DNA of 64,000 bases from an uncultured Aquimarina sp. (GCA_937958985.1 CALGLV010000001.1:1-64000), one strand, 5' to 3'. Shown: positions 7,502 to 17,273, counted from the first letter of the stretch. Notes: generated by a model not told the origin, from the letters alone. A program made the numbers and translations.

Positions 7502-9781
7502 TTATTCAATTAAAACTTTTTTAATTATTGAATTCCCAGCAGAAGTTAATCGCAACATATACATTCCTGAATGTAAATCACCTAAATAAAATTGATCGAG
7601 AAACAATCTATTAAATTTAAATGCTTTTTCTAGAGTTCCTGAAATCGTAAACACCTCCAAAACTCCACTGCTAAACTGCAAATCCTGATCATCTATAGTC
7701 ATGTGTTTTTTTATAGGATTAGGATAAAAATTTATTCCAGAGCTATTATTTGCTAAACTAGATACTGGTTTGTTTTTTGCAAAAAAATGCACCGCCCATT
7801 TAGTAAGAACTCCTTCAGAATTACTTGCTGCTAAATCTGTTATTTTTAACCTCCAAGCACCTTTCGCCTTATTATTAAAACTCTTAAATGTTTGCTTAGG
7901 TACTGTAAATCCTAACACTACGTCATCACAAGTCCAAACATGATTTTTACCGCTTTCGCTAGAACTGTTATTTAAATTTCCTTCCGTAAAACGAACATTT
8001 AAAGTCGATCCATTTGAGCATTGACCATCCCATAATAGCACCTCTTTATCTTCTGGGTTAACAACACTAACAACCATTCCCGAAAGGTTTTCATGCTGTA
8101 GTTCTACTGAAACTTCGAAAACATCATATTCAAACTCCTCATCTATAGTAATAAAAGATACTGCATCAGTATTAATTCCTGTAGTGTTATTGTTTGAATA
8201 CGCTACTTCATGCAATGGAGATATCGAAAAACGCTCTTTGTTTATTGAATAAAAAACAGAATTAATCGGCTTTACTTTGACTCTACAATTATTAGAGTTT
8301 AAATTTCGAGGAACCTTAATTTTTTCCGTCCCATCATTAGCTGTTTTTTCAGAAAGTACATAATCAAAACTTGCCCCGTTATTATCCGACAGCAAAATTT
8401 GCACATAATTTTGATTTAAAATAGATTTTGACCCACCTACTTCCCATGTAATAATTTTGCTTTCCCCTCCAAACCAGTTAAGTTTCTCTTCGTTTTGAGA
8501 AGTTACCACAAACGGAGCGGCATCAATTACGTTTACTTTGAATTTTCTAGAAGAAGTTAATTTCTTTTCATCTCCGCCACCTCGTACGGAGGCTAAAAAA
8601 TTATATTGCCTAGGAACGCTTGACAACACACCTTGCTTAGAATTGAAATTATTATTTATGATAGCTTCTGATTTCGGAAAACAAAAAACAGGACTGTCCG
8701 ATAATTCTTGAGCTGTAAAAACAGGACCCACAGTCTCATTTGTATTAGGAGGGAATTCTGCCAATTCTGCATCTACTTGATTGCAACTATAAAAAAACTG
8801 ATTTTCTATTGGCAAATCTGCATCTAATTCAATTTCAAAAGGAGTAAGCAAAGGAATACTATAATCAAGTATTGAATTCAACCCATAGTCTTGCCCCTCT
8901 TCTTCATTTATTAAAAATTGACTTACATAATTATTAATTTGTAAAATAGTGTAATCATGAAAATAAGAAAGACTCTCTAGCGCCACATTACTTTCCGAAA
9001 CATTGCACACACCAGCATATCCCATTATTGTTGCTCCACTACCCGCCTCTACTGAGGTAGTAGCGAATCGAATACAATCACTATTTTGAGTATGTGTTGC
9101 TCCTAATTGATGTCCTAATTCGTGAGCAAAAAAATCGACATTAAACAATTTACCTTCGGGAATAAAAGCCCCTGTTACTCCCTGCGCCTTATTACCTCTA
9201 AACGCCCCTCTTACATTTGAAAGCCCGCCATAAGTTGTATTAAAAGCATGCCCTATGTCGTAGTCATTTTCATCGATTATCGAGTTAATTTTGCTAGTAA
9301 GCTGGGTTACTAATATGGCTTGACTTGCTGCGTTTAGATCGTCTGTTTCTGGATCTAAAAAAATCAACTTTTTATTTTCCTCGATAAGTTCGAATTCTAT
9401 CATTAAATCTCTTTCAAAAATCTTATTAACCTCCAAAACACTTCGCTGTACTGCATGTAATACTATTTCTTTCTGCTGAGACTCGGGTAAGTTATGAGCA
9501 TTCTCTTTTTCAATAAAATATTGACTGTACTCCCCAGTTGCCACAATAGCAATTCTAACTTTACGAATGGATCTTAATTTTTTGAAGCCTAATGATTCTT
9601 CATAAAGTAAACCTGGAGAAACATTTTTAGCAGAGGCTACACGCGTATCATGTGACCCACAAATAAACAAAGACTTCTTATTTGATTGCTGATTAAAGGC
9701 ATTTCCAACAGCAGCATCATCCTGCGCGTAGTTAACAGTAGTGATTAAACAAATTATTAAACTTAAAATTCTTTTCAGCAC
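7502..9781 (-). CDS. secreted reprolysin-type metalloprotease with P domain and T9SS sorting signal
   Basis: 759 residues. A signal peptide (about 1-19, ending NYAQ) is followed by a very short pro-region, then a metzincin domain with zinc motif HExxHxxGxxH (His220, His224, His230) and a Met-turn near IMGY. After an Ig-like linker, residues about 530-670 form a proprotein-convertase P (Homo B) domain (GAWRLKITDLAAS). The last ~75 residues are a type A T9SS sorting domain (FYPNP ... GMYMLRL ... KKVLIE), so it is exported through the type IX system. It probably degrades external protein. The start is GTG. It lies downstream of a related protease in the same direction but is separated by 559 nt. 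Confidence in the class is high; the substrate is unknown. Confidence 0.92.
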   Translation of the reverse strand: MLKRILSLIICLITTVNYAQDDAAVGNAFNQQSNKKSLFICGSHDTRVASAKNVSPGLLYEESLGFKKLRSIRKVRIAIVATGEYSQYFIEKENAHNLPESQQKEIVLHAVQRSVLEVNKIFERDLMIEFELIEENKKLIFLDPETDDLNAASQAILVTQLTSKINSIIDENDYDIGHAFNTTYGGLSNVRGAFRGNKAQGVTGAFIPEGKLFNVDFFAHELGHQLGATHTQNSDCIRFATTSVEAGSGATIMGYAGVCNVSESNVALESLSYFHDYTILQINNYVSQFLINEEEGQDYGLNSILDYSIPLLTPFEIELDADLPIENQFFYSCNQVDAELAEFPPNTNETVGPVFTAQELSDSPVFCFPKSEAIINNNFNSKQGVLSSVPRQYNFLASVRGGGDEKKLTSSRKFKVNVIDAAPFVVTSQNEEKLNWFGGESKIITWEVGGSKSILNQNYVQILLSDNNGASFDYVLSEKTANDGTEKIKVPRNLNSNNCRVKVKPINSVFYSINKERFSISPLHEVAYSNNNTTGINTDAVSFITIDEEFEYDVFEVSVELQHENLSGMVVSVVNPEDKEVLLWDGQCSNGSTLNVRFTEGNLNNSSSESGKNHVWTCDDVVLGFTVPKQTFKSFNNKAKGAWRLKITDLAASNSEGVLTKWAVHFFAKNKPVSSLANNSSGINFYPNPIKKHMTIDDQDLQFSSGVLEVFTISGTLEKAFKFNRLFLDQFYLGDLHSGMYMLRLTSAGNSIIKKVLIE

Positions 9782-10006
9782 ACCAATTATTTTTTAAAGA
9801 AGGGCAAATTCTATCGCCTCGCCCGATTAACACCCTGAATCACAAATAAACTTTTAAAAACAAAAAAAATAGACAAAATACATGATTAAGAATATTTGAA
9901 TTACAAATGTAGGAAAAACAGCATAAAATAAAATGTTAAATTAAATTTAATAGCTTAAAACCAGTGATTTAAACAAAAACAAACGCATTTAACACCATAT
10001 AACACA

Positions 10007-10024
10007 CACTTAATCGATTAAGTG
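10007..10024. repeat. 18-bp perfect palindrome
   Basis: CACTTAATCGATTAAGTG reads the same on both strands. It lies about 225 nt upstream of the P-domain protease start and could be a binding site for a dimeric regulator. No regulator is identifiable here. Confidence 0.5.
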
Positions 10025-10252
10025 AAATTTAATAATTAGTTATGAGAGGTAAGCAGAATCGCCTGAATACAGGGAGAAAAATTACAATAATGAAGATTTG
10101 TTACTTAAAAAAGACACTAAAAAATACTTTTGATTTATTAATGTTTCAGAAAAACATACAACGCCAAACGATTAAATAGCTTTAAGAAATTGCAAATCAC
10201 AAGATCTATTAGTTTCTATGAAGAGATTACGAAACTAATGGCTATAAATAAT

Positions 10253-10295
10253 TTAGCCTTAATCCCCCTTGAGTACAAAGGGAATTAAGGCTAAG
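10253..10295 (-). terminator. imperfect hairpin after the 841-residue protease gene
   Basis: Arms TTAGCCTTAAT.CCC.TTG and its near-complement (two mismatches or wobbles) form a long stem about 46 nt past the stop codon. There is no real T run, so it may be a terminator or an mRNA 3' stabilising stem. Confidence 0.55.
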
Positions 10296-10340
10296 CGTAT
10301 AGCTCTAAATAAGCGATACCTAATAAAATTATAAGTACAT

Positions 10341-12866
10341 TTAAAATACGATTAGTTTTTTAGCAGCTGTAGCTCCGCCTAAACTAATTCTCACTATATA
10401 AAGCCCAGTATTAAGAGCATCTAGCGTAAATTCTTGATCGTTTTTACCGAATAGTATTGTTTTAATTAACGCACCATTAATATTGTAGATATCAATATTA
10501 TAATCCTGTAATTGACGTACTTTAGCTGTAAAAGTTACCATTCCTTTTCCTGGATTAGTGAAAACAATATTATCATCGATTGACAATACTTGTTCTATCA
10601 CAGATGCTTCAGTATCGATCAGTTTGTTTGAACTTCCGTCAGGTATAGCTATTGTTAAAGCCAATTGCTCTAATGTGTTTTGTTCGTCATTTGCTTTCCT
10701 CAAAGGAACTGCCAACCAAATTTCTGATTCCCCAGCTTCAAGCACCAAATTATTTTCATTAAAAGAGAAGTAGCTTAAGCCTTCGTTTGTAGATATTAGC
10801 AACTCATCTGAAAGATCGATAGTTTGGTTTGTTACTGTGTTTTCAAAAGTTGGCAATAGCTGTATGTCTTTTGGAGCAACAAAAGAACTTCTAATCCTAA
10901 AAATCAATACATTTTCTCTTAAATCTTGCCTTGCAACCACTGTTATTTCGGGAAATGACCTTAATGTTATTGGCTGACTACTAACCGTATAAAATGCATT
11001 TTCTAATGCACTAATTCTAATTTTACCATTAGCTAAGTCCTCAGGAATTTCATTATCAAACCTTGGTGTTTTTATTGTAGTCGATCCTGAATTAGGAACT
11101 TCTTCTGCTAGAATTATAGGATAAGAAACCCCTCCATCAAATGAATATTCTATTTTAACATTTTGAACATTAAAAGGTGGCTGATTCGTGTTTGCAACAT
11201 TCCATGTAATAAGCCTATCTTCATTTTGATTAAAAGTTATGGCTTCACTTGGAGAAGTAACCCTAAATTCTTCCGAATTATTTACAAGTGTTAGCTGAAC
11301 AATTTCCGAAATAGCTATTCCGCCAGGCCTACCATCCCTTACCGATAATCTAAAATCCATAGTCCTTTCGACTCTAGGCAATACTTCCCATTTAGAATCT
11401 ACACCTGCAGTTGGAAAATCTCTTCTAGAATTAGCTATTGGTGGAAAAACTCTAAACTGTGGTCCAAATTCGGATGTTGAACGTGGTGGAGATACTGCTC
11501 CAAATCCTTGATCAAACTGCTCCCAACTATAAGTTAAATTATCATCTGGGTCGGCATCCGTAACCTCCGCATCTAAGTAAATTAAAGCGCCTACTGGAAT
11601 AACGTAATTGTTGATTTCAGGAATAACCGGTAATGAATTATTAATTTGAGACTCTTGCACACCGCAACTAGTCTCTGTTTCTAAAAAATCAAATACTTCA
11701 AAAATTTGCTCAATACTTTGCGAATGAAAAAACGGGTCACTTTCCGACTGCACGTCGTTTACACCACAGGCTCCTGAATATCCCATTATTGTTGTTCCGC
11801 TTCCTACTTCTACAGGGGATTCTGCTTCGCATGCTGCACTTTGCGTGTGTGTGCCCCCTAACTGATGCCCAAGTTCATGAGCAAAAAGTGTAAAATCAAA
11901 GAAAAAACCTTCGGGCTCTCTAAACCCTGTAACAGCATCCCCTTTAAAATCTGAGCAAATACCTCCCACAGATGCCAATCCACCGTTTCCTCTTGAAGTA
12001 ATAAGGTGCCCCATATCATAATCCGAAAAAGGAATTCTGTTTTCAATAGCTATTCTTCCCTCATCTATAGAAATAAATAAATCGTTGGTACTACTAAAAG
12101 GGTCTGTATTGCTATTTAAAAAGAAAAGCTCGTCATTATTTTCTATTAAATTAAAACGCACTCCTAAGTCTCTTTCAAAAGCAACATTCATGTTATTTAT
12201 TGAAGTGGAAACACCTGCTAATACAGCAGCTCTTTTTTCCGCATCTGAAGCAGATTGCAAACCACTTTTATTAATAAAAAAAGCAGAAGTTTCTGCTGTG
12301 GTTGCTACTGCTAATCTAATTGTTCTAAATATATTTTCACTGGTTAGTGTTTTTGCGCTTGGTGATGAAACTGATTTCTGTTGTCTTTTAGCGCGTGACT
12401 CACCCAAAGTTTTACAATCAAATGGTTGCCTAAAACTTGGAACTGACTTAGCACCTACAAGGGAATAATTATTTCCAGAAATTCTAGTTAAGTTTAAAAT
12501 ACGATCATCATCTAATAATGTAGCTTCAAGGCCATAGGTATTACATGTAAATCTTATCTGTTTATTCTCATTATTTTTCTGAACACCTTTAAAGGAATGT
12601 ACTTGCGGGTATTTTTTCGCTAATGCTTTAGGAAGAACTGCGTTATCATATATTTCAAATACCTCTAACTTTCCATCTATATTAGGAAAAACGATTTCGG
12701 TAACAGATACTCCTTTGTATAAATTTGAAAGACTTTCATTAAGACTACCAACATTTAACAAAAAATCATTATCTGTTTGCTTTACCCATGCGTTATCTTG
12801 AGCATTAGCACTTAAAGCACCTAGCGTGATAAGCAAAAAAAAGGTTGATTTTATAGCTTTAATCAT
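10341..12866 (-). CDS. secreted reprolysin-type metalloprotease with T9SS sorting signal
   Basis: 841 residues. Signal peptide about 1-22 (ALSANAQ), a pro-domain to about residue 165 containing a free Cys151 and a basic stretch (AKRQQK) that could mark maturation, then the metzincin catalytic domain. Zinc ligands are His330, His334 and His340 in HELGHQLGGTH, followed by Met-turn IMGY. Ig/FN3-like segments (about 420-650) lead to a C-terminal type A sorting domain ending KKLIVF. The product should be secreted or attached to the surface by T9SS. It resembles the 759-residue protease downstream in the catalytic region but lacks the P domain and keeps a full pro-domain. Confidence 0.92.
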   Translation of the reverse strand: MIKAIKSTFFLLITLGALSANAQDNAWVKQTDNDFLLNVGSLNESLSNLYKGVSVTEIVFPNIDGKLEVFEIYDNAVLPKALAKKYPQVHSFKGVQKNNENKQIRFTCNTYGLEATLLDDDRILNLTRISGNNYSLVGAKSVPSFRQPFDCKTLGESRAKRQQKSVSSPSAKTLTSENIFRTIRLAVATTAETSAFFINKSGLQSASDAEKRAAVLAGVSTSINNMNVAFERDLGVRFNLIENNDELFFLNSNTDPFSSTNDLFISIDEGRIAIENRIPFSDYDMGHLITSRGNGGLASVGGICSDFKGDAVTGFREPEGFFFDFTLFAHELGHQLGGTHTQSAACEAESPVEVGSGTTIMGYSGACGVNDVQSESDPFFHSQSIEQIFEVFDFLETETSCGVQESQINNSLPVIPEINNYVIPVGALIYLDAEVTDADPDDNLTYSWEQFDQGFGAVSPPRSTSEFGPQFRVFPPIANSRRDFPTAGVDSKWEVLPRVERTMDFRLSVRDGRPGGIAISEIVQLTLVNNSEEFRVTSPSEAITFNQNEDRLITWNVANTNQPPFNVQNVKIEYSFDGGVSYPIILAEEVPNSGSTTIKTPRFDNEIPEDLANGKIRISALENAFYTVSSQPITLRSFPEITVVARQDLRENVLIFRIRSSFVAPKDIQLLPTFENTVTNQTIDLSDELLISTNEGLSYFSFNENNLVLEAGESEIWLAVPLRKANDEQNTLEQLALTIAIPDGSSNKLIDTEASVIEQVLSIDDNIVFTNPGKGMVTFTAKVRQLQDYNIDIYNINGALIKTILFGKNDQEFTLDALNTGLYIVRISLGGATAAKKLIVF

Positions 12867-12896
12867 TTCGTCAATTTTTATTTAAATATAGCAATT

Positions 12897-13568
12897 TTAA
12901 CACTCATCACAGCAATTGTCGGCTTTTACCAATTTACAACTCATTACAGCAACTAACGCTCCTGCTATTGGAGCCAAAATATACAACCACAAATCTACCC
13001 AATAACCACTAACTAAAGCTGGCGCAAAAGAGCGCACAGGATTCATAGATGCATTAGTCACAGGGCCTGCAAATAAAGCTTCTAACATTACTACTCCGCC
13101 TATAGCTATCCCTGCTAATACACCTGTTTCTTTAGAACCTGTAGAAACATTTATAATAACCAACATTAAAAAGAATGTTAACAAAAACTCCATAACAAAT
13201 GCTTTATGCCAAATCAATTCGGTACGTGTGCCTCCTAATGTTTCACTTTCGGGAAACAAATACCATACGACTAAACTTGCCAAAATCGCCCCAATTACTT
13301 GGGCTAGTATATATCGAGGAACCTCTTTCCATGGGAATTTTTTAGCGTAAGCAAAAGCAATGGTAACCGCTGGATTAAAATGAGCTCCGGATATTTCCCC
13401 GAAGGCATAAATCATTGCAATTACAATAAAACCCCAGGTTATCCCAATTCCTACATGGGTAACAGCTCCATTCATCACCTCATTAATTGACATCGCCGCT
13501 GTACCGCAAAACACCATAGAAAAAGTTCCCAGCGCTTCAGCAATATAATTTTTCCTCATTTTTTCCAT
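12897..13568 (-). CDS. NIP/AqpN-like aquaporin (metalloid/glycerol-type channel)
   Basis: 223 residues with six membrane helices and two pore half-helices. The first motif is NPA (65-67), the second is NPV (176-178) instead of NPA. Comparing by eye with E. coli AqpZ and soybean Nod26, the selectivity filter is Trp45, Ala164, Ala173, Arg179. This is close to the W-V-A-R filter of Nod26-type channels and unlike the F-H-T-R water filter. Segments such as EISGAHFNPAVTIAFA and AGPVTNASMNP are strikingly Nod26-like. Uncharged solutes such as glycerol or arsenite/silicic-type acids are plausible cargo. The C terminus carries CCDEC. Its ATG overlaps the stop of the upstream GNAT-like gene by one base (TAATG), so the two are translationally coupled. 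Confidence 0.9.
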   Translation of the reverse strand: MEKMRKNYIAEALGTFSMVFCGTAAMSINEVMNGAVTHVGIGITWGFIVIAMIYAFGEISGAHFNPAVTIAFAYAKKFPWKEVPRYILAQVIGAILASLVVWYLFPESETLGGTRTELIWHKAFVMEFLLTFFLMLVIINVSTGSKETGVLAGIAIGGVVMLEALFAGPVTNASMNPVRSFAPALVSGYWVDLWLYILAPIAGALVAVMSCKLVKADNCCDEC

Positions 13569-14686
13569 TAGATCGATTTTCTGAACGTTTGACGTTCTTT
13601 ATGTTGTTTGTGCTTATAATCTTTCCAAAGAGCTTGTATTGCCTTGTTTTCTATCAACTCAGGGTTTGTTTCCACTTTAACAATACCATTTCTTAAAAAA
13701 ACCTCGTTCATTTCTTTAAAAATTAACGCCGCAACACCTTTACTTTGATATTCTGGATCTACACCAATTAGATAGAAAGCCGCCGTATCGTTTATTTTTT
13801 GTGCTTTTAAAATATGTAAAAAACCAAATGGGTATAACTTTCCTTTAGCTTTTTGGAGTGCCTTAGAAAATGAGGGCATTATAATAGAAAAAGCTATGAT
13901 CTCATTTTTCTCATTAGCCACACATGTAATATAGTCTGGATTTACAAAGGGGAGGTATTTTTTTTTGTAGTGTTCTATTTGATATTGTTGGATAGGGACA
14001 AACGTTTGCAGCTCACTGTATGTTTTATTTAACAGCTCAAACATACGATCTACATGAGGAAGTATTTCTTTATTCTTTCTGAATTTGATTATTTTTAATT
14101 TGTAACGGTCTTGAATAATCTTAGCTACTTTAACAACTTTTGGTCGCGTTTCCTCAGGTATATCAATTTTAAATTCTACCCAAGTTGCAGCTTCTTCAAA
14201 ACCCAAGCTTAGTAAATGATCCTTATAATAAGGTGCATTATACCAGGTAATCATTGTATTTAACTCTTCGAAACCTTTGGTAAGAAGGCCTGCTTTATCC
14301 ATATTTGAAAAACCAACGGGTCCTTCTATAGAATTCAAATTATGTTGCTTGCCAAAATCAATAACGGTTTCGATTAATTTCCGTGTAACCTCAACATCGT
14401 CTATAACATCAAACCAACCAAAACGAACTTTTGATTTCTTTTGCTCATTTATCTCTATCCAATTAGCTATAGCTGCAATTCTACCAACAATTTTATTGTC
14501 TTTAACTGCTAAAAAAAAGTTGGCATCTGCATTATTGTAAACAGGATTTTCGTTTGGCAAAATAGCATTTAACTCCTCCTTTGTTATAGCCGGAACATAG
14601 TAAGAGTTACTCTTGTACAAAGTGTTTGGAAAGGTAACAAAGCTTAAAAATTCTTTTTTACCTGTTACTTTTTGTATTGAAATCAT
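13568..14686 (-). CDS. GNAT-like conserved protein
   Basis: 372 residues, cytoplasmic, without signal or membrane segments. An N-terminal part (about 1-180) carries FLAVKDNKIVGRIAAI and IEGPVGFSNMDKAGLLTKGF, and a C-terminal half has an acyl-CoA-fold pattern, DPEYQSKGVAALIFKEM near residue 310, matching the GNAT motif A region (QxxGxA variant). Similar proteins are widespread in Bacteroidota and are sometimes labelled GTP cyclohydrolase, a label nothing in this sequence supports. The substrate is unknown. It is the first gene of a two-gene unit with the aquaporin. Confidence 0.75.
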   Translation of the reverse strand: MISIQKVTGKKEFLSFVTFPNTLYKSNSYYVPAITKEELNAILPNENPVYNNADANFFLAVKDNKIVGRIAAIANWIEINEQKKSKVRFGWFDVIDDVEVTRKLIETVIDFGKQHNLNSIEGPVGFSNMDKAGLLTKGFEELNTMITWYNAPYYKDHLLSLGFEEAATWVEFKIDIPEETRPKVVKVAKIIQDRYKLKIIKFRKNKEILPHVDRMFELLNKTYSELQTFVPIQQYQIEHYKKKYLPFVNPDYITCVANEKNEIIAFSIIMPSFSKALQKAKGKLYPFGFLHILKAQKINDTAAFYLIGVDPEYQSKGVAALIFKEMNEVFLRNGIVKVETNPELIENKAIQALWKDYKHKQHKERQTFRKSI

Positions 14687-14762
14687 AAAACAACTTCTTT
14701 TTCTAAAATATGTGCAAATATATTAATAGTTGCCCCATCTTCTTGAGCAAAAGAAGTCAAAT

Positions 14763-17273
14763 CTAAAATTCTTCCTCTTCTTCGTCTTCAATTTCATCAA
14801 ACTTCGATTTCTTTTTCTTTTTTGAAGTTTTAGTTGTTTTAGATTTCTTTATTACTGCTGCTTCTTTTTGCTTTCCATCTCTTTCTGCCTTAAGTGCTTT
14901 TTCAGCTTCTAATTTTGCCTCTTTCTGCTTTTTCTTATTCCTTTCCTCAAGGGTTTTTTGTTTTTCTGCTTCTAGCTTAGCTTGTTTTTTTGAAGCCTCT
15001 TTAATGTTACGTTGTTGTTCTGCCTCCTTACGCAATTGCGCTCGTTTATTTTCTTCTTCTAAACGCTGTTGCGCTGCACGCTTCAATGCTTCTTCTTTTT
15101 CGCGTTGCTTTTCTTCCTCTACTTGTTTATTTCTAGCAGTTTCTTTTAATTTAATTTCTTCTGCTAGTTGTTCTTCCTTCAATCGCTTTAGCTCTTTCGC
15201 ATTACCTTCGTTTCGCGATTTCTCTTCTTTTAACTGTGCTGCTTTTTCTTTAGCTAATTTATTTTCTTCTAAACGCTTTTTTTCTTGCTCTAGTTGTTTT
15301 TGACTTTCTTTTGTTTTTTCTTCAGACTGCCTTGCGTTACGCTTTTCTAATTCCGCCTCTAATTTTGCATTTTTAGCAGCTTCCTTTTCTAATCGTTTGC
15401 GTTCTTTTTCTTCTTCCCTAGCGATCTCTGCCTCTAATTTCTGAAGTTCTTTATCTTCTTTTAAAGCTTTCTCTAAATCAAATTCTTCTTCATCCGATTC
15501 GTTGAAATTCTCTTCTGGTAACTTGTTCTGAATAACCGGGTTAGGATCTTTAATTTCCTCACCCTCAAATGCTGGCTCATCATCTTCGTTTTCGTACAAA
15601 AACGCATCTTTTTTGTTTCTCTTTTTCTCTTTCTTAGCTAATTTCCTAGCTGCTTTTTCTTTTTTCTTTCTTGCTTTTTCAACGTCTCTTGTATTTTGCT
15701 CTTCCTCAATTGAGTCTGCAAAACCTTCCAAATCTAAATCCTCAAGACCTAATTCATCCAATTCAAATAATTCTTTATGTCTTTTTTCTGCTATTTTTCG
15801 CTCTTTTTTAGACATGCTCGAATAGTCGGGAGGCGGTATAGAGTCGCCTGTAATTTTATCTACATAAATTTCATTGGCTTTACTATTTTTACCAAACAGA
15901 CGTTTTTTCTTTTTATTTTCCTCTTCTTCTCTCCTAAATTCCAGCTCTGCTAATTCTTCAGCAGTTCGCTCGGCAGGAGTAATTTCCGCCTGCTTTTGCT
16001 TTATAAAATCATCATCTAAGAAATCACTTCTTCTTCCTCCTGTACCGGCAAGTGACTTAGTTGATAACGTATCTGAAAACGCTTTTTTACGTAAGCGTCT
16101 TTTTTTCCCTATTTGCCACCATCGTATACGCGTATCTTCTTCTTCAATATCTTCATCAAATTCCTCGTCAAATTCCTCTTCCTCTTCCTCTTCTTGCGCA
16201 AAGCTTTCTAAATCAACTCCACTAAAACGCTCAATAATTACATCCTCATCAATTACACTTTGTAATTCTCCTGTAAGTACACTTTTGTCTAAATGACCAC
16301 TTTCAATATCTTTCTTTATAAGAGCTACATACTTTTTAGCATCGTAATTTTCTCCCGTGTCAATATATTCATTATCCGTGTTTTTATGATAATCCAAACG
16401 GTACGACGCACCAAATGCAACATTAAAAATACTTGGCGTATTTTTAAAATTACCTAAAATACGCATATCAAATTGCAGGTCTTTAGTCAATAAAAATGCG
16501 CCACCTGCCTTAAGCAAATGGTCTTTATAAACTTTACTCGAAACTGCTTCGTATTCCCCAAAAAAGGACAAAAAGCTGTTATAATTATAGGTGGTAGTTG
16601 TTATAAATCTAATTTCTGGAAATTCCGATCCTAAATTCCTAGAAACTAAATTCGCTATAAAAACCAATCTTTCGGACCAAACATTATGTGCCGAAATCAC
16701 AAACTTTGGAGTAATATTAGGCTGTACTTCTGTAGCGCGATTATCTGGATTGTTTTGAAAAGACAAATCTCCGGTTGAGGAAGTAAAATTAGCCGCAGCA
16801 TAGGCCGACACGGCAGGAATCAATTTTTTCCACTGAAATTTCCTATTGGCATTCCAGCTTAAAATATTTGCACTACGTTCCCTTTTAAACTTATAAGGAT
16901 CGTAAATCAAATATTTAACCCCCAAAGCATTAAAAGGAAACCCCTTTCGTGTAATACCGCTATCGTTACCGATCCGGTCGTCGGAATTTAAACGTAAATA
17001 ACTACCTTCCAAACCAAACTCGAGCTGTTCTTTTAATAAACCTACGCGAATGTTATACTGAAATTCAGACGTATTCGTTTTGTTATTAAAAAGATCGTGC
17101 CTTTCGGAACCTAAGACAAGTCCAGTTTCAAACTGAACTACGTTTTTTCCCACAGAAAAGGCACCCTGCGATGTTCCAGGGCGATTGGTATTGATGGTTT
17201 CAGTGTATTGTGCTGTTACATTTGCACTAACTAAAACCCAAATTATAAAACTGATAAACAGAGGGCATTGCAT
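14763..17273 (-). CDS. outer-membrane-barrel-like protein with long charged coiled-coil tail
   Basis: About 836 residues. A signal peptide (MQCPLFISF...VTAQ) precedes a domain of about 320 residues that looks like a beta barrel of the 'transporter' (phenol-degradation MetA-like) type, starting TINTNRPGTSQGAFSVGKN. The remaining ~480 residues are extremely rich in Glu, Lys, Arg and Ala, first acidic patches (EEEEEEFDEEFDEDIEEED), then a long predicted coiled coil, ending KKKKKSKFDEIEDEEEEEF. I chose the ATG at 17273 because it gives a clean signal peptide and because a TATATTTG -7 element sits at 17298-17291; the frame stays open to 17372. Which side of the membrane the tail occupies is unknown, and its function is not recognised. 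Confidence 0.7.
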   Translation of the reverse strand: MQCPLFISFIIWVLVSANVTAQYTETINTNRPGTSQGAFSVGKNVVQFETGLVLGSERHDLFNNKTNTSEFQYNIRVGLLKEQLEFGLEGSYLRLNSDDRIGNDSGITRKGFPFNALGVKYLIYDPYKFKRERSANILSWNANRKFQWKKLIPAVSAYAAANFTSSTGDLSFQNNPDNRATEVQPNITPKFVISAHNVWSERLVFIANLVSRNLGSEFPEIRFITTTTYNYNSFLSFFGEYEAVSSKVYKDHLLKAGGAFLLTKDLQFDMRILGNFKNTPSIFNVAFGASYRLDYHKNTDNEYIDTGENYDAKKYVALIKKDIESGHLDKSVLTGELQSVIDEDVIIERFSGVDLESFAQEEEEEEEFDEEFDEDIEEEDTRIRWWQIGKKRRLRKKAFSDTLSTKSLAGTGGRRSDFLDDDFIKQKQAEITPAERTAEELAELEFRREEEENKKKKRLFGKNSKANEIYVDKITGDSIPPPDYSSMSKKERKIAEKRHKELFELDELGLEDLDLEGFADSIEEEQNTRDVEKARKKKEKAARKLAKKEKKRNKKDAFLYENEDDEPAFEGEEIKDPNPVIQNKLPEENFNESDEEEFDLEKALKEDKELQKLEAEIAREEEKERKRLEKEAAKNAKLEAELEKRNARQSEEKTKESQKQLEQEKKRLEENKLAKEKAAQLKEEKSRNEGNAKELKRLKEEQLAEEIKLKETARNKQVEEEKQREKEEALKRAAQQRLEEENKRAQLRKEAEQQRNIKEASKKQAKLEAEKQKTLEERNKKKQKEAKLEAEKALKAERDGKQKEAAVIKKSKTTKTSKKKKKSKFDEIEDEEEEEF

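Larger units (their letters stand above)
9782..10340. other. 559-nt intergenic region between two protease genes
   Basis: This AT-rich stretch contains a perfect 18-bp palindrome at 10007-10024 and a hairpin at 10253-10295 near the upstream protease stop. The only open frame of note (10042-10179, plus strand, 45 codons) has no recognisable features. I see no other gene; it is likely the promoter region of the downstream protease. Confidence 0.5.

Noticed and set aside
10042-10179. 45-codon open frame in the protease intergenic region
   Set aside because: No signal peptide, no motif, no promoter; consistent with chance in AT-rich DNA.
15004-16296. Several Ser/Phe/Cys-rich plus-strand open frames
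   Set aside because: They are antisense shadows of the repetitive Glu/Lys coiled-coil coding sequence.
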